Below are positions 10,391 to 22,351 of a stretch of DNA of 64,000 nucleotides, one piece after another. The position numbers were made by a program, and so were the translations under genes. The notes beneath the pieces were generated by a model that saw only the letters and a list, made by a program, of their open reading frames with translations, made no database searches and had not been told where the DNA came from. The stretch covers positions 496,001-560,000 of the forward strand of contig OZ037919.1 of the NCBI GenBank assembly GCA_964035575.1, in the 5' to 3' direction. Every line of letters begins with the position of its first letter. The first letter of the stretch is position 1. Origin of the DNA: Rhynchopus sp. YZ270_cl-10 (taxonomy: Eukaryota > Euglenozoa > Diplonemea > Diplonemida > Diplonemidae).

Positions 10391-10664
10391 TTAGATCACT
10401 GGGGAGAGAGGGGGGTGTGGGGAGTGTGTATAGTGTGTCAATTTGCTCGCGGATAGTTTTTTTTTGTTGCGAGTAGTGTCCTTTTTTTTTGTAAAAATTC
10501 TGTTTCGTTACGTAAAACAAATTGTAAGGGGGTTTCCCCTTTTTAACATACCCTAAAATTTCTTTTGCGCAGTGTTTTGCTTTAATTTCAAATTGAAAAA
10601 GAATACAAAACGTTGCTCGGAAGAAAAAGTAAATAAACCACCTAGACTTTGACATTTTTTTAAA

Positions 10665-10718
10665 GATGACTAAGCACGAGAGAACTAACGTAAGGCTTAT
10701 GTCATCTGATCAACTTTT
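10665..10718 (+). repeat. Short repeat family A, variant
   Basis: GATGACTAAGCACGAGAG is followed by an 8-bp insertion (AACTAACG) before TAAGGCTTATGTCATC; the pyrimidine tail is kept. Confidence 0.6.
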
Positions 10719-10899
10719 CTCTTATTTTTCTTTTTCTTTTCCCCCCCCCCCTCTCCCTGAAGCTCCGGTGACTGCGTCCTTCAAGACGTCTGTTTTGACA
10801 CCACTTCCCCCTCCCACGCTCATAGGATATCCTCCTTGAGCACACCTGTCCCAACCACAGGGGTCGGAAGAAGAAAAAAAGGAAATTTATTGTGTATTT

Positions 10900-11025
10900 T
10901 ACGGTGCGGGCAAGTCATTAGGTTTCCTTTTTGCATCTACGTGTTGTAGGGTACTTTGTGCTTTCATCCGGATGGTTGACATCGTATGTGGGTCAGTCAA
11001 AGGTTTGTATTCATTTGAAACTTTC
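10900..11025 (+). repeat. Short repeat family B
   Basis: CGGTGCGGGCAAGTCATTAGG, a T run, GGGTACTTTGTGCTTTCATC, CGGATGGTTGACATCGTATG, TGGGTCAGTC. The same block order occurs at 14361-14525. Confidence 0.7.
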
Positions 11026-11361
11026 ACGTCCCCGCGCTACACCATGCTCTTTCTCGAACACTACATCGTGCCTGCCAAAAAAAAATTACAAACTCGGGCT
11101 GGGGAAATGGCATCATTTATCATCCGTAACAAACAAAACTTATGGAAACCTACGCAACTAATGCTACTCGATAACGAATGTGATCGAGGTGACTATGCTT
11201 AGGTTCATTCCATATGACTGTTCATACATTATTTTTCTCTCACAGGAACCAAACACAGGCAACCAACACAATGAGCGGATTGCAATAAAAAAGGATGAGC
11301 AAAACCGACACCAAATAAAACCCTCTCCTCTACCCTGTTGCTACATATCCCTCACTCCACA

Positions 11362-13653
11362 ATGTATCCTTCCCAACGCTGCCCTGTCGACGGAACCTGC
11401 CCGCAGGTGAACGACCCTGACCATCAGGCGCATTTTCGCCACATCTGCACGTTTGTACCGTGCCCTTATGTGCATACGTTTCCTTCACATCGAAAGGCGT
11501 TTATCCATGAAGGGGATGTTGAGTGGGTTGGGGCGAAGCCGTCGCCATCTCCGAGGACCGAAAAATTGACGGCTATGACAGAGGCGACGACACCGCACGC
11601 AGCGCTGCACGACCTCCCACAGCCGTTTCTCAACTCCATTCCTGTCTTCAACGGAGCGACCACTCCAGTACAACTGCACCACCACCACCAACACCACCAC
11701 CTCGAGTCAAATCAGTTATCCCCAATCCGCACCTCCCATTCAGAGCATTTTGAGCAGAATTTTGAGCAGAATTCTATCAAAAAAAGCGAGAAGGTTTCCA
11801 TTCTAAGCGCACCTCACGCTACCCCATTGGCAAATCCATCTGCAGGCACCCCAGTAGCAAATCCTTCCTTCTCAAACCCTTCTCCAGGGAAAACGTATCG
11901 GAGGGAAACGCATTTGTACAGCATGCTGCCCAAGGCAGAGAAGCTCCGGAACGATAGGGACAACCAGACACGCAACGAAACATCCTCTGTTAACGTAGCA
12001 GGCCGCGCAGGAGCATGGGAACGTGCTGATGATCGATTGCAACCAGGAGATAAATTGTTTCAATCAACAGAAGATGCGTACGAAAACGTCAAGATTCTAG
12101 TAGACAGCTCTGGAACTCCTTACCGAGCCGATGAAAAGCAGGAAGTAGGGGGGGGAGGAGGAGGAGGAGGTGAAGACAACAAATCCGCGCTTCTTGCCGA
12201 GCTTCTCCACAACCCGCCCCAACTCAACCACATCACCCCTCCCAAGGAAGGCCTGCGTCTCCCCGAACCTTCCCCATCAGCCGCTTCTACAGCGGGGCAG
12301 TCACCACGGAGGGAGGACAAACCAGTGTTGGTTGCGTCCAGTCATACTATAGCAATGCATAGGAGTCCTGGGAGAGAGGGTGGTGAAAACTCCTTCGATG
12401 GTGTCTCAGCGTATGACCTATCAGGGATAACCGAGGAGAGCAGAAAGCAGCAGGAGAAAATTGATGGGCAAGAGGAAGAGTTGAAGCGACAGGCAGGGTT
12501 GTTGGAGATGCAGAAGGAGGAGCAGGCGAGGCTGAGGAAGGAGTTGACGGAGATTGCGGTTACGACCAAACTTACTGCAAGCCCAATTCCAAACCAAGAA
12601 GAAAACACAAAAGCTTCACACAGCCAAATCAATGTCGTTAACGTAACCGAACATACCCATGACGACGTTGTTACCATTGCTTCTGCGGCTCCTCCACGAC
12701 CTGTTCCGCTTTCTCTTGCGGGGGGAGGAGGAGGGGGAGGAGGAGTGCCTCCAAATGCAGCCACCACAACGCACCCGGCAGACAACCCAGAAATCGTTGT
12801 GATCAACCCTTATTCGATGGACACACCGCACTCCCCGCCACCCTGCCACCACAACGTCGCAGTAACCAAGCAGAGTGCCGGGGGTGTTGTCTGGGTAAAC
12901 CCCGAAAATGAGAGTGGCGTGCACGCGATCCACCAACCATCCTTTTTCCGGCAGGGTTCTGCGAATGAGAGGATACAGCAGTTGAAGACTAGACCGGTTC
13001 CGACACCCCAGGTTGGCTCGGCGCCGGCTAGGACGCCAAGAAGGGGTGGTGGTGGTGTGGACATCACAGAAGACCCTGTCGCTTCTCTTCGACGTGAACG
13101 CGAAACGGTGTTGCGTGAAATGCACAAAAGAGAGGTCGAAGGGGCGGAGCAAAACGCAGCACAGCTTGCAGGCCGTCCCTCCCCACGCCCGCTCTCTGAA
13201 CGGTCTAAAGCAGTAGGTACCACAGCGTCGCCCTGTTGTGTTCACTGTAATGGTAGAGTGCCTGCGAATGCTTCGTTCTGTATTCATTGCGGAAGACGTC
13301 TCACTACACCGTTGGGAAGGGATGCGTGCATTTCATGCAATCATCACCTCAACGCCAATTCTCATTTTTGTACAAATTGTGGTCGTCCGGTTGGTGTTGA
13401 TGATAAGGTTGGTGGTGGTGGCGGAGGAGATGGTGGTCACATAGAGGTAGCAAGCCCCACCCAATACATCCACAACGCGGAAGGCTCGATGTACTGCACC
13501 CGATGCACCCGCAGTGTGGCGCAGGACTACTTCGGGAACTGCGCGCTGTGTGGCACAAAAGGGGTGACCCGAGCGGAGATCAGTCAAAGACGTTCCGTGA
13601 AGGGGGGAAGCTCGCTAGGGAGGTACGACTATATAGATCCTATAGCGCCGTGA
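11362..13653 (+). CDS. Zinc-finger / triple zinc-ribbon protein with disordered middle
   Basis: 763 aa, single exon. Residues 7-28 hold CPVDGTC, then HQAHFRH, close to the C-x5-C-x6-H-x5-H layout of PBZ (poly-ADP-ribose-binding) fingers, though the C-H gap is 7. A second Cys/His cluster (CTFVPCPYVHTFPSHRKAFIH) follows at about 29-50. The middle 580 residues are low-complexity: Gly runs at about 260, 455 and 690, His-rich HHHHQHHH near 115, and one Glu/Lys-rich coiled coil around 365-400. The C-terminus (about 625-735) has three CxxC...CxxC ribbons: CVHC/CIHC, CISC/CTNC and CTRC/CALC, as in double-zinc-ribbon proteins. Start: first ATG after the acceptor at 11245. Role unknown; a nucleic-acid- or PAR-binding scaffold is plausible. 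Confidence 0.75.
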   Translation: MYPSQRCPVDGTCPQVNDPDHQAHFRHICTFVPCPYVHTFPSHRKAFIHEGDVEWVGAKPSPSPRTEKLTAMTEATTPHAALHDLPQPFLNSIPVFNGATTPVQLHHHHQHHHLESNQLSPIRTSHSEHFEQNFEQNSIKKSEKVSILSAPHATPLANPSAGTPVANPSFSNPSPGKTYRRETHLYSMLPKAEKLRNDRDNQTRNETSSVNVAGRAGAWERADDRLQPGDKLFQSTEDAYENVKILVDSSGTPYRADEKQEVGGGGGGGGEDNKSALLAELLHNPPQLNHITPPKEGLRLPEPSPSAASTAGQSPRREDKPVLVASSHTIAMHRSPGREGGENSFDGVSAYDLSGITEESRKQQEKIDGQEEELKRQAGLLEMQKEEQARLRKELTEIAVTTKLTASPIPNQEENTKASHSQINVVNVTEHTHDDVVTIASAAPPRPVPLSLAGGGGGGGGVPPNAATTTHPADNPEIVVINPYSMDTPHSPPPCHHNVAVTKQSAGGVVWVNPENESGVHAIHQPSFFRQGSANERIQQLKTRPVPTPQVGSAPARTPRRGGGGVDITEDPVASLRRERETVLREMHKREVEGAEQNAAQLAGRPSPRPLSERSKAVGTTASPCCVHCNGRVPANASFCIHCGRRLTTPLGRDACISCNHHLNANSHFCTNCGRPVGVDDKVGGGGGGDGGHIEVASPTQYIHNAEGSMYCTRCTRSVAQDYFGNCALCGTKGVTRAEISQRRSVKGGSSLGRYDYIDPIAP

Positions 13654-13715
13654 GGGCAGTCGGAGGATGAGATATCGGGATTTTTTGTTTTTGTTTTTGT
13701 TTTTTATTTGGTCCT

Positions 13716-13775
13716 GGGCTGGACCTTAAATTGCACCCGGGGGTCCGTTCCTCCAGAAACTCTATGAAGGTGTTG
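13716..13775 (+). repeat. Repeat family H
   Basis: CTGGGCTGGACCTTAAATTG and CCAGAAACTCTATGA match CTAGGCTGGACGTTAAATTG and CCTGAAACTCTATAA at 29161-29221, with a similar gap. Confidence 0.65.
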
Positions 13776-14360
13776 ACCGCTCGAACCGATGTCTCCTACC
13801 TGAGAGATTACAAAACAGGAGGCGAGGAGGGGTATGCGGGGCGTTTTTGTGCCTTCAGGGTCTTTTTGTTTTTCAGCAACCCTGCCTCTCCTATATCACC
13901 AGTGCATAGCCTTTGTCTTTCTGTTGGGGTATGCGGGACTTCCCCTAGTCCTCAGGGTCTAAACGCCCCTGCCCTCTTTTATGCAAGTTCACCCTGGCAG
14001 GGTATATAAATGCTGGGTCAGGCTGGCCCCCCTATGCTATGATGGGTGCTCGCACCCGGAGCATAAATGGCCAGCGGTCAGGCCAGAGTCGCTCTACGGA
14101 GTCTCTCTGCCACGCCTTTGGGTTACGGTGTGCTGCCTGTAAGGACGTCCATGTATATCCCTAAGAGAAAGGGTGAGGCCCAACTGTCGGTACAGCATGG
14201 GGCGCCAAGAGAGAGATGTTGTGACCCCCCCGCCCACCCCTTTTGTGTTTTTGGGTTTCTGCTCTCTTGTGTAGACTATCGTGCATCAAGCGTTGGGTGC
14301 AGCGAACTGCAGTACCTGTAAGCTCACAACTCTTCAACGGAAGGTGGGCCGCCGGCTGTC

Positions 14361-14525
14361 GAGCGGTTGTGAACCGCCCTCGTTCTCTTACGGTACGGGC
14401 CAGTCATTAGGTTTCCTTTTTACATCTTCTGTTGTTGGCCGCAGGGTACTTGTGCTTTCATCCGGATGGCTGGCATCGTACGTGGGTCAGTCGGAGGTGC
14501 CTGCATTAATAACTTCACTTTTTAA
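14361..14525 (+). repeat. Short repeat family B, full-length copy
   Basis: GAGCGGTTGTGAACCGCCCT, CGTTCTCTTACGGTACGGGC, CAGTCATTAGG, then CATCCGGATGGCTGGCATCG, ACGTGGGTCAGTCGGAGGTG, CCTGCATTAATAACTTCAC and T's. The head alone recurs at 5360-5398 (GAGCGGGAGTTGTGAACCAC). Confidence 0.75.
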
Positions 14526-15527
14526 TCAATGGAAGGGTCAACGTTTTTGTCGTTTTTCTTGCCCATTTTCTTTTCCTTTTTTGGTGGCCAAATGCGAGCG
14601 GATTTGACCTATATATTACTCCCTTATTCAACCCGTGTCCAAGTGCCAGAAGCTTGGCCTCATCTCTACTTTTTCTTTTTTGTGTTTTACAGGGTAGTCA
14701 GACGGCGTAGGCTTTTGCTCAGCAAAGCCTCTGAAATGTCTAAACAAAAATAGGGTCTAGAGAATAGGTGTCAGTGAAATACTCGGCCTTTTTTTGTGCA
14801 CGCAAAAGGAACATTCCGGGTGGCAATAAATGACCCTCAGCCCTCGGCGTGCCCATTTTTTTTCTACCCCACTTAGACTGATTGACTCCTGGTGTTTTAG
14901 AATTTTTCTTCTTCTTTTTTGGTTTGTATTCAGATTATTCTGGGATTAAAAAAATATTTTCTTGTGTTGTTTGTGTATTAGTTCTTCTCGCAATTATTGT
15001 TCCTAATGTCAGAATGTGGGAATTATTCAATGCACCTAAGTAATGACCTTTAGGGTCTTGGCTAACTTGAGGCTTTGCTTCCGATTGAATTTCTTCTTGT
15101 ACATGTACATACACGTTGGAACTCTGCCTCAATTGGGCACTTTAATTTCCCCAATATTGTACAGCAGGGCCATGTTTACACACATGGTATTTCCCCGCCG
15201 AGGCTTTTGCACGAAACCATGATAACGTGTTGCAAAAGGTCCATTTTAACCCAAGCCCCCCCTAAGAAGTTCTAGACCATTCCCACCCCCTCAGTAGAAA
15301 GCCAGCACAAAATAGATCAAAAAAGAGAAAAGGGGCAAATGCCTCACCACCTTTTTGTGTCGACTATCGCCTTTGGGAATTTCAGCGAATTTTCAGCCTG
15401 CATATGGGGAGTTCTACAGACACGACATAGCACACCCTATGAGTGTTTCCCCCTCTTGTCAGGTTTGCCTTCTTCTTCTTCTTCCTTTCCCCTTCACTTC
15501 ATTTCACTCCAGGTTGGGCACAGCACC

Positions 15528-18500
15528 ATGCACACCAACCGACAAGCTGCAGCACAGGGGCGGTATGGGCATGGCCAACGTGGTATGGGAGCGGCTGCGA
15601 GGGCAGGGCGTGCAAACCCTAACCCTGCGACTTCACCTTCAGCCACGACACGACGCGCACGGAGCGAAGGACGGTCGCGAAGCCTGGGGCGTGCTGCTGG
15701 CGCCGCCACCACCACCACCACCCGCCGCGTCTCCTCCACCGAACGCCCCCGCGGCCGCTCCACCAGCCAAACCCGCCCCAGCGGCGTCCCAGCACACACC
15801 CGCACCTCAGTCTCCCCCGCAGCCCGTCGTGGCTCTTCCCTCGCCATGCCTCCACCCAACACTGGCATTACGAATATCGCGAAGCGGCAAAACGTTCTTA
15901 CCCGAGCATTATCCCCTAGAAAAACTGTTGTCCCTGCAAGCGGAAAGCATTTTGCACCACGTCCAGAAGCGAATTTCGCGCCTCCCAGTGCATTTGCGAG
16001 GGCGAGAGTGGAGATGCCGGTGCAGGTTGGGGTTCCGGAGCAGTTTGGGGGAGGGGGGGTGCCGGATAGGGCTGCGGAGAGACCGCTTAGGGCGGACCCT
16101 GGAGCGGAGTTTGCAACAACAAACCAGGCAGCAATGCGCGTCATGCAAAGGGTCAAACGGCTAATGAACGTTCTCGAGGGCGGCGGCACGCAAGAACCCA
16201 CCACCGCACAACCTCCCCCACGCCCCCAAAGCTCCGGCCCCTCCGCCAACTCCTCCTTCACATCAAATCAGTCACGACCAGCAGGCACTCCGCCGTCATC
16301 CTCTTATTACGTCTCTAAATCTACTGCAGAAATCATGAAGAAATATAGTGCGCGGGTCGGAGGTCCTGGAGGGAGGGGCAGACAGGAGAAGGAGAAGTCT
16401 GAGAAGAAAAGCGCTGTGGAGGTAGTAAAGGCGTACAAACCACACTACGCTTCGTTAAAGCAGGTGGCACCGGAGGAGAAACGCCCCGCGGAAACCCCAG
16501 AAGAGCGGGAACGGCGGGAGATCTCCGCAACAGAGGCGGCAAAGGAGCAGCTCCGCATCGGCCGTCTCGGCTACGCGGGCTACCCTGCGCACCAGCCTGC
16601 GTACCTCCCTTCACCTGCCTCATACGCTTCCACACGCGGCTTCTCCCCTCCTCCAAGAAACACCACCCCCGCCTCGCCAAAAACCTCTCTCCTAACCAGC
16701 CCCAGTACAACCGGCACCCCTAGAAGAGAGCGAGGAGGGGGAGGGGGAGGAGGGGAGGATGTACAGAAGGTGACGTTCAATTTGTCGCCTTCCTCGAGTA
16801 GGAGGCAAACGGAGAGGGTGGAGAGGAGGACCGGGGTGGTGACAACGAAGGCGGCGGTGACGACGCTGACGACGATGACAACGACAGCAGCAGCGACAAC
16901 AACAACAACAACAACAACGCAACCGGCAGAGGAAATGTTATTGAAATTGAGTGAACGGTTGGTGCTAAGTTCGCAGCAGAAGGTTGTTGCGGCAGAAGCA
17001 TTACAACAGCAACAACAACAACAGCAAATCATATCCAAAGTAGAAGAACGCTTCGAACAGGTAGAAAAAAAATTAGAATATTCAGCGATCGACGAAACTG
17101 CGGATGCGGACGTCTCCCTGCTCGACCTCTCCACAGCGTCGCGGGTAGGTCGGGTGTCCGCAGTGGAGGAAACTGTGCAGAGCGACCACGAGGACATGGA
17201 CGAGGTGACACCCGATGAGCTGACACCTCCACAGCAGTCTGACTGTGGTGCGTCCCCTGTGGAGGTTGTACCACCACCACCGCCACCTCCGGCAGATGTG
17301 AATACAGACGTTGCACCTCAAGAGACTGAGAAGGAGGATGTGGAAACTGTGGACGCCAAGGCAGGAGCTAGTGCGGTTGGGAGTGACGGTCCTTCACCCA
17401 GAGTGGCGTGGCCTGTAGAGCCGTCGCCCATGAGAGATGACCTCATGTCTCTTTCCTCGCCGTACCCACTCCCTGTTGGGAGTGTTTCGCCGGAGAATGA
17501 CGATGGGTATGTAAAAGAAAAGATCAAAATAAAAAATTATCAAAAAAAAAAAAAAATACAGCTCCTTCCGTGCCCCTGCAGTGTCCCCTTCTGTTGCGAT
17601 GTCTGCGCGGGAAGACTCTGCACGCGAGGACTCCGCGCGCTCGGTGGAGCCGTCATCATTGCCGCCTTCTCCTCCAGCGCTTTCTGTTGAGGGAGATGCG
17701 GAGGAGAGCAATGTCGAGGAACCTGCTGTTGAAGTGACAGACGCTGACGCTCATGAAGCTGCTGATAATGAGGCGAATGGACAGCGTGCCTTGACGCTGT
17801 CCCCCGTTGTAGTGCCAGCGAGGTCGCCACCCAGCCCTGGGCTGGGCTCGCCACACAAGGTAGTGTCGCCAGCATCCTTGGCACTGCCGGTCTCTCCTCT
17901 TGCTGCAGCGCTTTCGTTGTCGGGGGTGAGTCCGCGGAACATCCTGGCCTCGTCGTCGCCGCCAACCATCTCACCACCCACCTCACCGCTCAGGCTGCGT
18001 GAAGAAGGCACGCTTGAAGCTGCAGTCCTCACACCCACACCCGCAGCAACAACACCGCCACAGAGCAGCCCTGCAACGCAGTCCTCTCCAGCGCCGGTGA
18101 CAGGGAAGGGCAATAGGTATGCAAAGCTTTTCTCTACACCATGGACTCGTAATGACATTACGCGCGTCATGACGAGGTAATTACGAGTGCCTTGACGAGG
18201 GCACCCCCTCGTAATTACGAGGGGGTGCCCTCGTCATGACGAGGTAATTACGAGGGCACCCCCTCGTAATTACCACGTCACGACGTCGTCATGACGTGGG
18301 CACCCACGACAAGGCGATTTTTGACCAATAAAAAATTTTTTTATTTTTTCAAAAATCGGGCGTGGTAGGTCATAAAGTGGCCCAAAAAATCCAAAGAAAA
18401 CCTCAGATTGACCAAATGGTGAAAAAAACTGTCAAGTCAAATTTCAGCCAAAATACGGTCATTAGACCCCCACAGATGCTTAAAAGTGCCAAATTTTGCT

Positions 18501-20097
18501 TTTAATGGCCTCAAATCGTCGAAATTAGCCCTATATAGGGCCCAAAAAAAAAATTCGAGAGTCCCTTTCCCTGGGAGGCAATAGCCAGACAATGACCACG
18601 GGAGCACCCCTCGTAATTACGAGGGCACCCCTCGTCATGACGTCGTAATGCCGTCGTCGTGACGAGGGAAACCACACGTCATGACGTCGTCATTACGAGG
18701 GGGTGCCCGCGTCGTGACGACGTCATTGCGCGCGTAATTTCCCACGTAATTTCCCTCGTCCCTCGTCACGTAATGTCATTACGAGTCCATGGTGTAAATG
18801 AAAAGGAGTTGTGTTCGTTGCCATTTTTTTGAAAAGAAAGAGCAGAATAGTGGAAGAGCATCGGGGTGAAAAAAAAAGCGAGTGTTTTTCAAAAAAATAA
18901 TTAAATCAACATCAATTCAGGCACACCGACAAAAGAGTGTTCTCCCCACCACCTTCCCCACCGAAGCGCGGCGGTGGTGGCAGTGAGGTATGCAAATGCA
19001 GCTCCCATTTCGCATTTTTTTTTTCTTTTTGAACGACACGAATTAAGGCGAAAGTATCGATACTCTGTCTTCCAGCCTCCACGTTGCGGATGGAGCAGGT
19101 GATACTGCTGCATGAGATCCACCAGCAAAGGGTTCGCAGAAACATGCGCAGCTGTGTGGCGCATCTCGCACCTGCATCATTCAGTGGTTTGAATGTACTG
19201 TAATATCAGTAGGCACCCCCCGCTGATATTCTCCGATACCCCTTTTTCTGCATTGATTTCGAACACACTACCTTGCATTTTGCGGTAAACTTCACGAACA
19301 CCATTTTGTATTTTCAAATTCCCCCCCCCCTTTTTTTTTTATCTTTTTTTTCACAGCATCTGCTACACACCCTTCTCCCTTCTGGCGAGAAGGAGGAGGA
19401 CGGTTCTTCGGACACCCCACGCGCCGTGACCCTCACCAACGAAGCCACCCCTGCCAGCCCCTCCAGCCCTGCCAGCCCCGAGAACACCACCGCCACCACC
19501 TCATCTTCCCCCCCCACCAACACCACCACACCCCCTGTGAAGAAGGACCCCATCACCACGCAGGCACTTCTCGAGGCGGGGTGGTTGCGCAATGCGGCAA
19601 AGCTGTACCCCACCACAGGGTTGACAAGCGATGCAGACCTCTCCACGATCTCTACAGTCATTTCAAGCAAGCTGGTTGAACCTACCAGCAACGATCTGCG
19701 TCAGATGCTTGGCGACACCGTGGCGCAGGCTGTGTGCACAGCGAAACGGAGGTTGCGGGATAAGGAGAGGCTTGCTGGGTTTTCTTTACATAGGGTTCCG
19801 GTGAAGTCATTGGCGGCGCAGATGAAGGCAGGCTTGGGGGTGAAGAAGGACAGTGTGACACCGTTAGAGGCTGAGGTGGCATTGGTCTGTGGGGAATGGG
19901 CCGACGCAAAGATTGACAACGAAATTGCGAATGAGGAGCTTGCGAAGGCTGAGACCAACGCCTCTGCGCGGGGCTGGCAGCTCAGCACACCCGCAGCAAG
20001 GCGCAAGGTGGTTGACTCCTGGGCGGATGTCGTACTCTCATATCTCCTTCACGACACTGTAGAGCATTTCAACCGAATGGAAGATCTTCAGCGGTGA
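15528..20097 (+). CDS. Large basic, Pro/Ser/Thr-rich protein, multi-exon, unknown family
   Basis: Exon 1 is 15528-17506. Exon 2 starts at 17562 in matching phase. The last exon is 19357-20097. Joining exon 2 to the last exon in frame needs the donor GTGACA at 18097; the better-looking donor GTATGC at 18117 leaves two bases over. With the 18097 donor the product is 1084 aa. The N-terminal 250 residues are Arg/Ser/Pro-rich and very basic; Gln and Thr runs and a short coiled coil lie around 500-570; the middle is acidic. The last exon encodes a globular, mostly helical domain (LLEAGWLRNAAKLYP, then KRRLRDKERLAGFSL, then DSWADVVLSYLLHDTVEHFN) that I do not recognise. A microtubule- or cytoskeleton-associated role is possible but not shown. 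The second intron carries a DNA transposon, and more exons may be hidden there. Confidence 0.6.
17507..17561 (+). other. Short spliceosomal intron (55 bp)
   Basis: Donor GTATGT, acceptor TACAG. Removing it restores the frame (codon GG/C), while the unspliced frame stops at 17688-17690. The alternative acceptor CTGCAG at 17581 would shift the frame. Confidence 0.7.
18097..19356 (+). other. Long intron containing a DNA transposon
   Basis: Acceptor: C/T tract then TTCACAG at 19350-19356. Two donors compete (see the gene). The 3' part also holds coding-looking sequence on both strands at 19065-19200, for example MEQVILLHEIHQQRVRRNM on the plus strand from 19090, possibly a missed exon. Confidence 0.55.
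18137..18794. mobile_element. TA-flanked foldback DNA transposon (658 bp)
   Basis: TIRs CACCATGGACTCGTAATG and mirror, with TA on both sides (18135-18136, 18795-18796). The subterminal zones are dense in CTCGTAATTACGAG and CGTCATGACG palindromes. The centre is AT-rich and has no transposase. The TA target suggests Tc1/mariner-type mobilisation. Confidence 0.8.
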
Positions 20098-21529
20098 GGA
20101 GAAAGGAGTGAGAGAAGAAAAACAAAAGAGAGAAAAAATCTAAAAAAGGTTTTTTTCATTCTCGTTTCGTTTTTTATGAATAAAAAGCCTTTTTTAAAGA
20201 TTAGAATTTTGGTATAAGGTTAAGGGGGGAAGGGGGGGCAAAGAGGGAAGGGAGGGAGGGGGGGAAATAAAGCGAAACTGAACAACACAGTTCTTCCTAG
20301 AGGGTAGAGGGGTTCAGAAGAGCGTAGAAATGGGTATACAGAGTTTGGACAAAAAGGAAATAAAACACAAAAATATGTTGTATGTGCATAAGAAGGTTTG
20401 TGTGGTATACCAATGCTAGGTGCATTGCAGTAGTTTTTATAGGGTGGCAGGGTATTTTTTGAGAGTTCCAGTTCTCCCCCCGTTTTTTTTTGTTTTTAAA
20501 TAGAAGGAAGGCCTCCAAAGGGTGGAAAAGTGTGAGTGGTGCCATACTTATCGCTAAATATGCCGTTTTTCCCGAAAAATTTTAGTATTCCACGCCCAAT
20601 TTCTTTCTTTTTGGCAAAAAAAAAAATTTTCGCGCTTCGCGCGAAAAAGGTCCTCAGAAGCTCAATTCCGGAAACAAATACGGGGGGAGCGACGTTTTCC
20701 AACTCCTCCGCCATTAGCAGGAACACCTCCGTTTTCTCTTGAATCTGTGACGCTTGTTGCTGAGAAACAGGGCAACAGCGCGTTCAAGCATATTCCCCAT
20801 CTTTTCAGTGTTAAACTCGTGGCGAAGCCACGGTACGCAACATTTCTAAAAAATGCGCTTACAATTGCACCTTTTTTTACAGCCAAACTATGTCATGGAA
20901 AGGATGTAATGCAAGCTTGCGCCGCAGGCGCATGGTACGCTACTTTTTTCTTTGCCCTTATCCTTCTTTCTCACTCCTCATTGCTTCCCAAAGGTTCTGG
21001 CGAAGCCACAGTACGCAACATTTCTTTAAAATGTTGACATAAAATGGCACTTTTGTTGGTAACTATCGTCCAGTTCCGTAAATTTTACTTCCATATTTTG
21101 ATAAAACGAAAGTTTCTAGCGAAGCCACGGTACGCAACATTTCTAAAAATTGCGCTTAAAATTGCCTACTATGTCGCGGGAAAGCTCGCGCCGCCGTGCA
21201 TCTTCCTTTTCCGGTAAAATAGAAGAAAATTGTCTTCTAAAAATAGAATTCTGTGGGGGGTAGGTGAGAGGTGGGCGGAGCCCCCACTCCTCACCTAACC
21301 CCACCCCAGCCTCAATCCAAAACCCAAATTACCACGTATGGACACGTACGGATTCCACCTTTTCAAAACAATTCACGTATGGATTTCCATACGTTCCACA
21401 CGTGGAGCGTAATCCCTGTCACCAGAGTCACTCAACGAACCCTTTTTTGCGGAGCAAAAAATGAAAAAATGGCGCCGCAGGCAAAAAAATTTAAGATACA
21501 GGATGCAACCCAGTTCCCCAGGTGCATAT

Positions 21530-21710
21530 CCTGGAAGGAAATTTATTTCCTGGGGCAAATTTATTTCCTGAGGCAAATTTATTTCCTGAGGCAAATTTAG
21601 TGCCTGAGGGAAATTTATTTCCTTGGGGAAAATTATTTCCTGGGGGAAAATTTTTTCCCTGGGTAAAAATTTTTTTCCTGGGTAAAAAAATTTCTTTCCG
21701 GCCACGGCTT
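21530..21710. repeat. Tandem repeat, unit about 20-22 bp
   Basis: Eight or so copies of a unit like CAAATTTATTTCCTGAGG, grading into AAATTTTTTTCCTGGGT. Its open frames (NLFPEAN-type heptads) are by-products of the periodicity. Confidence 0.75.
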
Positions 21711-21724
21711 CGCAAATATATTTA

Positions 21725-22200
21725 ATAATAGTTTTTTGAAAAAAGTTCAATATTTTAATATTTTCAAAAAGTACGTGTAAAAAAAGCAAAAATATTAAAA
21801 ATATTGATAAATATTGATTTATTTTGTATGGTATTTTGCAGTGGGAAAATAGTAAAATATTGATCAATATATTGAAAATATTGATCAATATTTTCAATAT
21901 ATTGATCAATATTTTCCAATATTTCAATATTTATCAATATTTTCAATATATTTCAATATTTGTCAATATTTATTAAAATATTGATCAATATATTTACGGA
22001 AACCACCACAGTAAAATTGCACATAAAATTTACCAATATTTACCAATATTTCAATATTTATCAATATTTTCAATATATTGCAATATTTGTCAATATTTAT
22101 TAAAATATTGATTATTTTTTTCCAAAATATTGATTCAATATTTTTAATAATAATCATATTTCAATATTCATCAATATTTAAAATATATTGAATATATTTG
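21725..22200. repeat. AATATT-GATCAATATT array
   Basis: Nearly pure A/T with many AATATTGATCAATATTTTC units, interrupted at 22000-22030. Every unit is palindromic. Confidence 0.75.
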
Positions 22201-22351
22201 CGAAGCCGTGTCCGGCCGATTTTTTTCTTTCTTTTGGGAAACAAAATCGCCACGTACCACGGCTAGTTAGCTACAAGTATGGAGTGGTGCACTTAAAATT
22301 ATTTTTTTGTTGTGGTTTCTTATCTCTTGTATCTCTTTCTCGAAGAATGTA

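Larger units (their letters stand above)
9580..11361. other. Spacer with small elements and short repeats
   Basis: Holds family D, C, A and B copies, a 116-bp TIR element, and a TACGTATTAATACG palindromic array. No gene seen. The pyrimidine tract ending CACAG at 11245 is the probable acceptor of the next gene. Confidence 0.55.
13654..15527. other. Spacer with family H and B repeats
   Basis: 13716-14300 is moderately GC-rich but without a coding frame. It contains the family H unit and CCCTGGCAGGGTATATAAATG at 13991-14011, a TATA-like sequence. I cannot assign a transcript to it. 14900-15330 shows nothing recognisable. Confidence 0.45.

Noticed and set aside
13731-14320. Open frames in the moderately GC-rich block after the zinc-ribbon gene
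   Set aside because: Frames are short, shift repeatedly and share sequence with repeat family H rather than with a protein.
15494-16261. Long minus-strand frames opposite the basic Pro/Ser-rich gene
   Set aside because: Caused by its GC-rich codons; the plus-strand frame continues across a matched intron.
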